Below, in pieces: positions 41,689 to 52,275 of a stretch of DNA of 64,000 nucleotides (the stretch's first letter is position 1; each line of letters starts with the position of its first letter). The DNA comes from CBDCGS01 sp965216915 (GTDB taxonomy: Bacteria > Pseudomonadota > Alphaproteobacteria > UBA828): positions 1-64,000 of the forward strand of contig CBDCGS010000008.1 in the NCBI GenBank assembly GCA_965216915.1. Direction: 5' to 3'. The notes under the pieces are model-generated. The model saw only the letters and a list, made by a program, of their open reading frames with translations, was not told where the DNA came from and ran no database searches. The translations under genes and the position numbers were made by a program.

Positions 41689-43658
41689 GCGGTTACCCCA
41701 ACCATGCTGTTCTCCATGTCCTGTCGAGATCGTGGCGCGGCGTCGGTGCGACGCAGCGCGCGATAATGGCTCGCGCGATCGTGGAACTGGCGGTGCCACA
41801 CCTCGAGGCTGATCAGGCCCCAGAGCTTGCGGCCGAATTGCTTCGGGTTGCCCATCGCGGCGCGCACGGCTTCGATGTTGATGAAGGGCCGCGTCTTGGC
41901 CGCTTCGCTATGGAAGAGATCGTGCGCGAAGTCGCTGATCTCGTCCGTGAGCCATTCGCTGAGCGGCACGGGAAAGCCCATCTTGTCGCGCCGCTCGAGG
42001 AGCGCATCCGGGATGACGTCGCCGTAGGCCTCCTTGAGCAGGAGCTTCATGCGCCCGTCCTTGAACTTGACGTCGGCGGGCACCGTCGCGACGAAATCGA
42101 TCACCGGATGGTCGAGAAACGGCAGCCGGCTCTCCAGCCCGTGCGCCATGCTCATGCGATCCTCGACATGCAGGAGCGCCGGCAGCAGGCATTTGAGGTC
42201 GAAGTGCGTCATGCTGTCGAAGTAGGCCTCGTGTCGCACGTTGCGCGTCGAGTTGAAGATCTTCGTGAAATTCTCGAACACGATGCCCTTGTCGAAGCAC
42301 TCCCAGCGCACCTCGCTCGACATGTCGGCCGAGCGGTCGACGAGCCTGAAGTAGCGCTTGTCGATGGTCTCGAACAGGCCGTCGCGCCAGAACATCTTGA
42401 TCAGCGGCTTGTACTCACGCAGCACGCCGAGGTTCGGGATGATCGATTCCGGCGTGACGACGAAATTGCCATTTTTATAGGTGCCGTCGATCGCGGCCTT
42501 GAGGCATTGCTCGAAATAGGCCAGCAGATAGCGCGCGTAGCCGCCGAAGATCTCGTCGCCGCCTTGCCCGCCCAGCACGACCTTCACGTGGCGCGCGGCG
42601 AGCTTGGAGACCATGTATTGCGGGAAGGAGCCCGGCCCCGCGATCGGATGATCGAGGTGATAGATGACCTTCTCGATGTTCTCGAGAAAATCGGTCGCAG
42701 TGATATCCGCCTGGTGGAGCGTCTTGCCCGCATCCTTGGCGACGATCGCGGCGTAGCGGCTCTCGTCGTAGCCCGGGTGGCAGGTGAACTTGCCGTGATA
42801 GGTGCCGTTGTCGCCGGCGTCGTGCTGGCTCGAGAGCAGCGCCACGAGGCTCGAATCGATGCCGCCCGAAAGATAGCTGCCCACCGGTACGTCGCTTCGC
42901 AGATGCACGCGCACGGCATCGTCGATCAGCTCGCGCGTGCGGCGGTGGAAGTAGGCGGGGCTGTGGTCGAAGTCGATGTCGTAGTGGACGTCCCAATAGC
43001 GGCTCGTCCGGTGCTGGCCGTTCTCGACCACGATCTGATGCGCCGGCGACAGCTGCCGCACGCCCTTGAACAGGGTTTCCTGCCCGAGCGGGTATTGGAA
43101 CACGAGATATTCGCCGAGCGCCGCCATATCGGTCTCGATCTCGGGCAGGAAGGGCAGCAGCGCCTTGACCTCGGAGGCGAAGTAGAAGCGCTGGCCGATG
43201 ACCGCGTAGTAGAACGGCTTGAGACCGAGGCGGTCGCGCGCGCAGAGCAGGCGTTGGTTCGCCTCGTCCCAGAGCGCGAAGGCGAACATGCCGCGCAGAT
43301 GCTTGACGCACTCGGTGCCGTAGCGGTCGTAGGCGGCGAGGATGGTCTCGGTGTCGGAGCTGGTGCGGAAGGTCCAGCCGTCCCGGAGGGCCTCGCGGAG
43401 CTCGACATAATTGTAGATCTCGCCGTTGAAGGAGACGACAGTGCCCGCGGGCGAGACCATCGGTTGGTTGCCAGTCGCTTCCAAGTCGATGATCGAGAGG
43501 CGCCGGTGCGCGAGGCCGGCCTGCTCGTCGCCGGCGCACCACATGCCTTCGCCGTCCGGGCCGCGATGTGCCAGGAGCTCGTTCATCAGGCGGAGTTCGC
43601 CGCGCAGGCCGCTCACCGGCTCACCGCGTAGATCCAGGATCCCTGCTATTCCGCACAT
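41685..43658 (-). CDS. asnB: Asparagine synthase (glutamine-hydrolysing) family
   Basis: A 657-residue AsnB-type amidotransferase. The N-terminal glutaminase begins MCGIAGI with the nucleophile Cys2, then HRGPDGEGMW. The synthetase domain has the PP-loop GSYLSGGIDSSLVAL and GYDESRYAAIVA. In a gene cluster with sugar epimerases and a glycosyltransferase it more likely amidates a glycan or sugar acid than makes free asparagine. It is coupled to the epimerase gene. Confidence 0.93.
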   Translation of the reverse strand: MCGIAGILDLRGEPVSGLRGELRLMNELLAHRGPDGEGMWCAGDEQAGLAHRRLSIIDLEATGNQPMVSPAGTVVSFNGEIYNYVELREALRDGWTFRTSSDTETILAAYDRYGTECVKHLRGMFAFALWDEANQRLLCARDRLGLKPFYYAVIGQRFYFASEVKALLPFLPEIETDMAALGEYLVFQYPLGQETLFKGVRQLSPAHQIVVENGQHRTSRYWDVHYDIDFDHSPAYFHRRTRELIDDAVRVHLRSDVPVGSYLSGGIDSSLVALLSSQHDAGDNGTYHGKFTCHPGYDESRYAAIVAKDAGKTLHQADITATDFLENIEKVIYHLDHPIAGPGSFPQYMVSKLAARHVKVVLGGQGGDEIFGGYARYLLAYFEQCLKAAIDGTYKNGNFVVTPESIIPNLGVLREYKPLIKMFWRDGLFETIDKRYFRLVDRSADMSSEVRWECFDKGIVFENFTKIFNSTRNVRHEAYFDSMTHFDLKCLLPALLHVEDRMSMAHGLESRLPFLDHPVIDFVATVPADVKFKDGRMKLLLKEAYGDVIPDALLERRDKMGFPVPLSEWLTDEISDFAHDLFHSEAAKTRPFINIEAVRAAMGNPKQFGRKLWGLISLEVWHRQFHDRASHYRALRRTDAAPRSRQDMENSMVGVTA

Positions 43659-43836
43659 CGTCGTTTCCCGCGCGTTGGGGGCGTTGTCGGCGCGTTACGT
43701 AGCATTGTGAGCCGAGTCGGTCCTTGCCTGAGGCGCCCACGCCGCGCGAGGCGTTCTCAGGGTCGGGCGGTCTCGGCGGGCGCAGTTTAAGCCGAGTGCG
43801 GCCGAAACGGGAGTCCAAGCGCCGCGAAACGCGCGC

Positions 43837-45045
43837 TCACGGGGCTTTTCGCTCAATCGTCGCGACCAGCGCGTCGAGGCGCCGCGCATAGGTGTGGTGC
43901 GCGTGCACGTGGTCGTAGGCCTCGTCCACCATGCGGCGGCGAAATGCGAGGTCGCAGAGCTTCTCGACGACCTCCGCGGCGTTCGAAAAATCCGGCGCCA
44001 GCGCGAGGTAGTGCCGGTCTGCCTCGAGGATGTCGTTGAAGCGGCCCGGGAACATGATCTGCAGCGTCTTGGTGCCGATCGCGTCGAAATGGCGCGATGA
44101 GATGCACTTGCCATAGGCCGGGCAGCGCGGCTTGTCGCGGAAGAAGCGCTCGTAGATCTCGTCGAAGGCGACGCGTTCGTCGGCGACGCCCTCGTAGCGG
44201 ATCGGCCCTTGCCGCAACAGCTGCCTCAGCACGGCCTTGACGGGGTAGGGCAGGCGATGAGCGAGGCGCTTCAGGCCGGTGTCGGCCGAGAGCGTGATGC
44301 CCCGGCGCCCGCCCGCGAGATAGGCGCGGATCGCGTTGACCGTGGCGTCGTCGCGTTCGATGTACCACGAGCCTGCCTCGGTCGCGATCGTCGCTTTGCA
44401 GCGGTTGAGGAAATCGGCCCAGCCGCCGCCGTCGAAGCGGTGGTCGGTGCTCATGTCGACGGCGAGGCCGAGCGCGCCCGCGTTCGCCTGGAAATAATCG
44501 AAGATGCGGTTGCGGTCGTCGTCGCCGAGCATCGCGAGATAGCGATAGCTGCGCGCGCCGATATCGATCGCGCGGTCGTCGAGCGCACGGGTCGGGCGAA
44601 AGGCCTCCGGATTGAGCGCATGTGGCACCGCGATCACCGCCTCGGCGCACTCCTCGTAGAGAAACGCGCCGGCCTCGAGCGGCAACTGGGTCGCGACGAA
44701 ATCCGGCCGCACCGAGGCGAGAAACGCGATCTTCGGCGCCATCGGCGATGATGGCAGGTTGACCTCGTTGCCGACGAACGACAAGAGCCGCCCGCGCCGT
44801 GCCTGCAGCGCCGCGGCGAGCGGCTCGATGTAGAGGAGGGAATCCGCGGTGCACGAATGCAGCAGCACGACGAGGTCGTAATCCCCGATGATGCGCCGGA
44901 CGCGCCGCCGGGCGCCGGTGCGAAAGATGTTCACGGTCTCGGCCGCAAACGCCGGATGCGCCTCAAACGCCTGCTGCCAATCCTGATAGTAGGACGCGCG
45001 GCTCGGATAGGAGACCGTGAGAACGAGGGTCCTGAGTGCCACCAA
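43837..45045 (-). CDS. Glycosyltransferase (CgeB/GT4-like)
   Basis: A 402-residue protein resembling CgeB-type glycosyltransferases: VLTVSYPSRASYYQDW, YDLVVLLHSCTADSLLYIEP, and a C-terminal GTKTLQIMFPGRFNDILEAD followed by a glycosyltransferase-like loop (HYLALAPDFSNAAEVVEKL). No membrane segment is seen. It likely adds a sugar to the polymer made by the wecB/epimerase/asnB genes. The TTG at 45045, with GGAAGG upstream, or the adjacent GTG is the start. A 178-base gap without a gene separates it from asnB. Confidence 0.82.
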   Translation of the reverse strand: MVALRTLVLTVSYPSRASYYQDWQQAFEAHPAFAAETVNIFRTGARRRVRRIIGDYDLVVLLHSCTADSLLYIEPLAAALQARRGRLLSFVGNEVNLPSSPMAPKIAFLASVRPDFVATQLPLEAGAFLYEECAEAVIAVPHALNPEAFRPTRALDDRAIDIGARSYRYLAMLGDDDRNRIFDYFQANAGALGLAVDMSTDHRFDGGGWADFLNRCKATIATEAGSWYIERDDATVNAIRAYLAGGRRGITLSADTGLKRLAHRLPYPVKAVLRQLLRQGPIRYEGVADERVAFDEIYERFFRDKPRCPAYGKCISSRHFDAIGTKTLQIMFPGRFNDILEADRHYLALAPDFSNAAEVVEKLCDLAFRRRMVDEAYDHVHAHHTYARRLDALVATIERKAP

Positions 45046-45132
45046 CGATGCCTTCCAAGAAAAACGCGCCGCAGTCTAGCGCCGCGGCGCGGAAGCGTGC
45101 AGGGCAATCGCTGCACGCCGAATCGAGGCCTG

Positions 45133-46074
45133 CTATGCGCTGGGGGCGGTCATGCTGCGGAGGAAATCGAGGAAGTGGGGGCGGTTCCACTGGTAGGTGC
45201 CGTCGACGCCCATGTAGAACACGGCGACCGGTCCGGTCCGACCCTCGAAGAACACGATCTCGGTGTGAATCCGCGTGGCGTCGTCGAAGCCCTTGTAGGC
45301 GCTGAAGCCGGCGATCTCGATCGGACGCGCAGCGGCGGTTGGCGGAATCCCGCCGCGCGGGCGCCAAAAGTCCTCGAACGCGGCCAGGCTCTGGCTTTGC
45401 GACGACAAGATCATGAGCGTCGCCTGGGAAAACCCCGGCCGGCCCTGATGGTGGCCGAAGCCCGTCGAGACGGTCGCGATCTGCGTCGGTGCGCCCGCGT
45501 TCGACACGAATTCTTGCAGCCGCCACACCATGAAGTGATAGGGGAAGGAGACGCGCCAGTCCGCGGTGTGCGAGGAGAGCGTGAAGTAGCCGCGCTCGAG
45601 CGAAAGCCCAAAGGTGGGCGGCACCGCGGTGCGCGCCGGGATGGCGCCCGGGTCGGTCGCCACGGTGTCGCGCGCGTCGGCCGCGCCATAGACCCCGAGC
45701 TGGTCGGCCCAGAAGAACAGTCTCTCCAGAAAGTCATTGTCGGATGCCGCGACGATCGAGCCGTTTCGTGCGAAGAGCTGCTTCACCTCCCAGTCGATCA
45801 GCGAAAACAGAGTTTCACGGATGTACTGCGTCTGCTCGGCGTCGAGGCGTTGGGCATTGCCGTTGAGCCAGTTGTTGAGCCCCACGAACTCGACCGGCAC
45901 CTTGGCCGGATCGAGCGGGCTCTCGCGGAGCGGGTCGGTGGCGTATTCGGCCACCGCCTCCGGGGCGTGTTCGACCGCGTCTTCGTCCCGCGCCTCACCT
46001 GGCTTGGTCGCCGTGGCCGTGATGGCGGCCACGCACATAAGGGTGATCAGGATTTGCCTTAAGGGAATGCCCAT
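45133..46074 (-). CDS. Exported protein of unknown function, 313 aa
   Basis: It begins with a signal peptide (MGIPLRQILITLMCVAAITATATKPGEA). The mature part reads EFVGLNNWLNGNAQRLDAEQ, LIDWEVKQLFARNGSIVAAS, FFWADQLGVYGAADARDTVA and GYFTLSSHTADWRVSFPYHF. It has no known catalytic signature that I recognise and no Cys pair. It stands alone between the glycosyltransferase and rtcR. Codon use is like its neighbours. Confidence 0.75.
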   Translation of the reverse strand: MGIPLRQILITLMCVAAITATATKPGEARDEDAVEHAPEAVAEYATDPLRESPLDPAKVPVEFVGLNNWLNGNAQRLDAEQTQYIRETLFSLIDWEVKQLFARNGSIVAASDNDFLERLFFWADQLGVYGAADARDTVATDPGAIPARTAVPPTFGLSLERGYFTLSSHTADWRVSFPYHFMVWRLQEFVSNAGAPTQIATVSTGFGHHQGRPGFSQATLMILSSQSQSLAAFEDFWRPRGGIPPTAAARPIEIAGFSAYKGFDDATRIHTEIVFFEGRTGPVAVFYMGVDGTYQWNRPHFLDFLRSMTAPSA

Positions 46075-46174
46075 CGTTTGTAAGCCGATCGAAGTGTCAA
46101 ATCATCCGATCAGAGTATCCGCGAGAAGCCTGTAGGGAGCGTAAAGGGCGCCGGCGGAACGAAGGCGGCCGGCC

Positions 46175-47770
<1,596 letters not shown>

Positions 47771-47800
47771 CGCTCGTCGCCGCCGTGGCTAAGATAGGAA

Positions 47801-47806
47801 AGTATA
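47801..47806 (-). promoter_or_regulatory. Possible -10 box of rtcR
   Basis: The minus strand reads TATACT here, 31 bases before the rtcR ATG, inside an AT-rich patch (47801-47830). No good -35 hexamer was found at 16-18 bases. The AT-rich patch could also hold RtcR binding sites. Confidence 0.3.
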
Positions 47807-47938
47807 CATTCTTATATGAAAATATAATATGGGAGCCGGGCGGGCCAACCCTGCGCCGCGCGCCGCCCGCCGCGGAGAGAAGAAATACGAACATAAAATC
47901 AACCTATTACACGAAATCTCATGCACCGCCGCCATCAC

Positions 47939-47955
47939 TTGGCACGCAATCTGCA
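47939..47955 (+). promoter_or_regulatory. Sigma-54 (-24/-12) promoter for the Ro60-Y RNA-rtcBA genes
   Basis: TTGGCACGCAATCTGCA matches the sigma-54 consensus YTGGCACGrNNNTTGCW at all but two places. The invariant GG and GC are separated by exactly 10 bases. It lies 36 bases upstream of the GTG start of the Ro60-like gene and faces it. Together with the divergent rtcR it gives the known RtcR/sigma-54 control of the rtc locus. Confidence 0.85.
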
Positions 47956-47990
47956 TTGTCTCCATCGTGAACGAAGAAAGGTGAGAGACA

Positions 47991-49544
47991 GTGGCAAACA
48001 AATCCGTGTTTGCATCGACGGTTGGACGGCTGCTCCCGCGGCCGGATAGTCGGAACCACGAGGGCGCTCCGGCCTACGCCTTTCGGCCCCAGCATGCGCT
48101 GGCGCAGGCGGCGGTGACCGGGTGCCTGAGCGACACCTTCTATGCGGATGCGCGGGAGCAGCTTGGGGCGATCACCGAGCTCTGCGACACCGTGGAGCCG
48201 GCGTTCATCGCCCAGACGGCGATCTATTGCCGCGAGCGCGGCTACATGAAGGACATGCCGGCGCTCCTCACGGCCATCCTGACGCGGGTGGGCCCGACGG
48301 AGGTCGAGCCTGTGTTTCGCCGGGTCATCGACAATGGCCGCATGCTGCGTAGCTTCGTGCAGATCATGCGCTCCGGCGCGGTCGGGCGGAAGTCGCTCGG
48401 AAGCCGGCCGAAGAGGTTGGTCCGCGACTGGCTGGCTGGCGCCTCGGATGCCCAATTGATCCGGGCGTCGGTCGGCCGCACGCCCTCGCTCGCGGACATC
48501 ATCAAGATGGTGCACCCGAAGCCCGCGACGGCGGCGCGCGAGGCGCTCTTCGGCTACCTGATCGGGCGCGCTTGCGACCCCGCGAAGCTGCCGGACGTGG
48601 TGCGCCAGTTCGAAGCGTTCAAGGCCGGCGAGACGCGTGCCGTGCCGGCCGTGCCGTTCCAGATGCTCACCGCGCTCGACCTCGATCGCGCGGCGTGGAC
48701 CGCGATCGCCCGCCAAGTCGGTTGGCAGGCGCTGCGCATGAATCTGAACACGTTCGCCCGGCATGGCGTGTTCGACGAGCGAACCCTGGTGGCGGACGTC
48801 GCGGCCCGGCTGCGCGATCCGGACGAGGTGCGGCGCGCGCGCGTGTTTCCGTACCAGCTCATGATGGCCTATCGCGCCGCCGGCAAATCCGTGCCGGCGG
48901 AGATCCGCGCGGCTTTGCAGGATGCGATGGAGATCGCGATCGCCAATGTGCCGCGGTTCGCCGGCACGATCGCCGTCTGTCCGGACGTCTCCGGCTCGAT
49001 GCATGCGCCGATCACGGGGTGGCGCCGCGGCGCGACGAGCGCCGTGCGCTGTGTCGACGTCGCCGCCTTGATCGGCGCGGCCGTGCTGCGTCGCTCCGCG
49101 GGCGCGGTGATCCTGCCGTTCGACGGCGCGGTTCACGAAGCGCTCGAGAACCCGCGCGACAGCGTGATGACGAACGCCGCGCGGCTCGCCGCGCTCGGCG
49201 GCGGCGGGACCGATTGCTCGGCGCCGCTGCGCGCGCTCAACGCAAGCGGGGCCGATGTCGATACGGTGATCATCGTGTCGGACTATGAGTCGTGGATCGA
49301 CGCCGCACGCGGCCATGACACGGGCGTCATGCGCGAGTGGAGCCGGCTGAAGCGGCGTTGTCCGGCGGCGAAGCTGGTCTGTATCGACCTACAGCCCTAC
49401 GCGACCACGCAGGCGCTCGAGCGCCCCGACATTCTGAACGTCGGCGGCTTCTCCGATGCCGTGTTCGACATCGTCGCCGCGTTCGCGGACGGAACGCTCG
49501 GGCCCGATCATTGGATCGGCCAAATTGAGGAGATCGAGATCTGA
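47991..49544 (+). CDS. rsr: TROVE-domain Ro60-like RNA-binding protein (Rsr)
   Basis: A 517-residue orthologue of Ro60, a ring-shaped protein that binds Y RNAs and damaged or misfolded RNA ends. The TROVE HEAT-like ring covers about residues 20-330 (SDTFYADAREQLGAITEL, TAIYCRERGYMKDMPALLTA, RVFPYQLMMAYRAAG). A von Willebrand A domain follows with a MIDAS-like DVSGSMH, and TDC in GGGGTDCSAPL. The start is GTG, preceded by GAAAGGTGAG. The Y-RNA-like genes directly follow. It is under the sigma-54 promoter at 47939. Confidence 0.93.
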   Translation: MANKSVFASTVGRLLPRPDSRNHEGAPAYAFRPQHALAQAAVTGCLSDTFYADAREQLGAITELCDTVEPAFIAQTAIYCRERGYMKDMPALLTAILTRVGPTEVEPVFRRVIDNGRMLRSFVQIMRSGAVGRKSLGSRPKRLVRDWLAGASDAQLIRASVGRTPSLADIIKMVHPKPATAAREALFGYLIGRACDPAKLPDVVRQFEAFKAGETRAVPAVPFQMLTALDLDRAAWTAIARQVGWQALRMNLNTFARHGVFDERTLVADVAARLRDPDEVRRARVFPYQLMMAYRAAGKSVPAEIRAALQDAMEIAIANVPRFAGTIAVCPDVSGSMHAPITGWRRGATSAVRCVDVAALIGAAVLRRSAGAVILPFDGAVHEALENPRDSVMTNAARLAALGGGGTDCSAPLRALNASGADVDTVIIVSDYESWIDAARGHDTGVMREWSRLKRRCPAAKLVCIDLQPYATTQALERPDILNVGGFSDAVFDIVAAFADGTLGPDHWIGQIEEIEI

Positions 49545-49626
49545 TAAATGGGTCAGGAAGATAGGTGTTTGGTGATATCCTGTGAAGACATCGCAGGCAG
49601 GCTGTGCCGATCCGATCGTTGACACC
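49545..49626 (+). other. Leader between rsr and the first Y-RNA-like element
   Basis: No open frame or clear hairpin is supported here. It holds TTTGGTGATATCCTGTGAAG and GCAGGCAGGCTG, with no similarity to the two RNA modules that follow. It may be the 3' end of the rsr transcript or an unrecognised 5' part of the first RNA. Confidence 0.3.
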
Positions 49627-49756
49627 CGCGGCGAATGCGGGCGGGACTACATTGACCTTCAGGTGGTGGGTTCGACTCCCACCGGTGCCGGTTCGCCGGC
49701 GCCGTAGCTCAGCGGTAGAGCAGAAGTCCGTGTCTCGCCAAACACTTGTCGCCGCG
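49627..49756 (+). ncRNA. Y-RNA-like RNA A (tRNA-mimicking, YrlA-type)
   Basis: CGCGGCGA (49627-49634) pairs with TCGCCGCG (49749-49756) to form the Ro-binding end stem. A second helix GGCGGGA/TCTCGCC follows. Inside is a circularly permuted tRNA core: T arm GTGGG-TTCGACT-CCCAC (49666-49682), an acceptor-like 9-bp hairpin CGGTGCCGG-TTCG-CCGGCGCCG (49683-49704), TA, then D arm GCTC-AGCGGTA-GAGC (49707-49721). The acceptor is closed by a UUCG tetraloop and no anticodon loop exists. The position between the Ro60-like gene and rtcB supports a bacterial Y RNA. Confidence 0.85.
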
Positions 49757-49783
49757 ACCGAAATGGTAAGCCACGACGAGACA

Positions 49784-49910
49784 CGCGACGAATGCCCGTG
49801 GAACTACATGGACTAGACTCCCCAGGTCGCGGGTTCGACTCCCGCCAGGCCCATCGCGGGCCTGTAGCTCAGCGGTAGAGCAGGACGTTTCACACCCACT
49901 TGTCGTCGCG
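49784..49910 (+). ncRNA. Y-RNA-like RNA B (tRNA-mimicking, YrlA-type)
   Basis: CGCGACGA (49784-49791) pairs with TCGTCGCG (49903-49910). The tRNA-like core has T arm GCGGG-TTCGACT-CCCGC (49829-49845), acceptor-like hairpin CAGGCCC-ATCGC-GGGCCTG (49846-49864), TA, and D arm GCTC-AGCGGTA-GAGC (49867-49881). The 7-bp acceptor stem length is exactly that of a tRNA. It is homologous to RNA A (shared ACTACAT...GAC before the T arm, shared CACTTGTCG at the 3' strand) but differs in the stems by compensatory changes. It lies 25 bases upstream of rtcB. Confidence 0.85.
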
Positions 49911-49911
49911 T

Positions 49912-49925
49912 GGCCCGGTTGGGCC
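49912..49925 (+). other. Short hairpin before rtcB
   Basis: GGCCC-GGTT-GGGCC forms a perfect 5-bp stem. It is immediately followed by the rtcB ribosome binding site GGAGG (49926-49930). Without a T tract it is unlikely to stop transcription; it may mark the 3' end of RNA B for processing or shield the site. Confidence 0.5.
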
Positions 49926-49935
49926 GGAGGAAAGG

Positions 49936-51165
<1,230 letters not shown>

Positions 51166-51193
51166 GGGCGCGGCTCGGGTCGCGCGGTTTCGG

Positions 51194-52237
51194 ATGGGCG
51201 TGATGGCGCAGGATCTGATTCGGATCGATGGGGCGGAGGGCGAGGGCGGCGGCCAGATCCTGCGCAGCGCCCTGTCGCTCGCTATGGTCACGGGCCGCGC
51301 GTTCCGCATCGAGAATATCCGCGCCAACCGGAAACGGCCCGGCCTGCTGCGTCAGCACCTCACTGCGGTGCGCGCGGCGCGGGCGATCTCGGGCGCCAGG
51401 GTCGAGGGCGCGGACCTCGGCGCGGCGTGCCTCACCTTTGCGCCGGGCGTCGTGGTCGGCGGTGAGTATCATTTCGCGATCGGCACCGCCGGCAGCACCT
51501 CGCTCGTCGCGCAAACCGTGCTGCCGGCTCTGATGCGCGCCGCCGGGCCGTCCACCATCGTGCTCGAGGGCGGCACGCACAACCCCTCCGCGCCGCCCTT
51601 CGAGTGTCTCGAGCGCGCCTTCCTGCCGTTGCTCCGGCGGATGGGCGCCAAGGTCGAGGCAACGCTGCAGCGCCCGGGCTTCTATCCCGCGGGCGGCGGC
51701 CGCGTCGTGTTCACGATCGAACCCTCAGGCGGCCTCGTGCCGCTCGTCCTCACCGAGCGCGGGGCCCCGCGTGGCACACGCGCCGAGGTGCTGGTCGCGC
51801 ACCTCGAGGCGGGCGTCGCCGCGCGCGAGCGTGCGGTCCTCGGCGCCAAGCTTCGCTGGCCCGAGGACTGTGTCGTCACGCGCGACGAGACGCGGAGCGC
51901 CGGGCCCGGCAACGCGGTCATCGCGACGCTCGATTTCGCGCAAGTGACCGAGGTGATGGCGAGCTTCGGCCAGCCACGCGTCTCGGCGGAAGCGGTCGCC
52001 AACAGCGTGGTCCAGGCGGTGCAACGCTATCTGAAGCGGCCGGTCGCGGTCGGGCCCTATCTCGCCGACCAGCTCATCCTGCCGCTCGCGCTCGCGGGCG
52101 GCGGCCGCTTCACCACCTCGGCCCCGTCGCTCCACACGCGCACCAACATCGCCACCGTCGAGCGCTTCTTGCCGGTGCGCGTGCGCCAGGAGGAGGGCGC
52201 GGGCGGCGTCTGGACCATCACAGTCGAGCCCCGCTAG
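51194..52237 (+). CDS. rtcA: RNA 3'-terminal phosphate cyclase RtcA
   Basis: Converts RNA 3'-phosphate to a 2',3'-cyclic phosphate, making substrates for RtcB. The 347-residue protein has IDGAEGEGGGQILRSALSLA, GTAGSTSLVAQTVLPAL, EGGTHNPSAPPFECLE and the C-terminal nucleophile His in LHTRTNIATVERFLP. It starts 28 bases after rtcB. An ATG three codons later is an alternative start. Confidence 0.95.
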   Translation: MGVMAQDLIRIDGAEGEGGGQILRSALSLAMVTGRAFRIENIRANRKRPGLLRQHLTAVRAARAISGARVEGADLGAACLTFAPGVVVGGEYHFAIGTAGSTSLVAQTVLPALMRAAGPSTIVLEGGTHNPSAPPFECLERAFLPLLRRMGAKVEATLQRPGFYPAGGGRVVFTIEPSGGLVPLVLTERGAPRGTRAEVLVAHLEAGVAARERAVLGAKLRWPEDCVVTRDETRSAGPGNAVIATLDFAQVTEVMASFGQPRVSAEAVANSVVQAVQRYLKRPVAVGPYLADQLILPLALAGGGRFTTSAPSLHTRTNIATVERFLPVRVRQEEGAGGVWTITVEPR

Positions 52238-52275
52238 CGTCGCCGCCACGTCGACCGACGCCTTCTTCTTCGCCC

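Noticed and set aside
49660..49756. A permuted tRNA gene (3' half before 5' half)
   Set aside because: T arm and D arm are present in permuted order, but there is no anticodon loop, the acceptor is closed by UUCG or ATCGC, and a Ro-type stem encloses it. A Y RNA beside rsr explains all parts.
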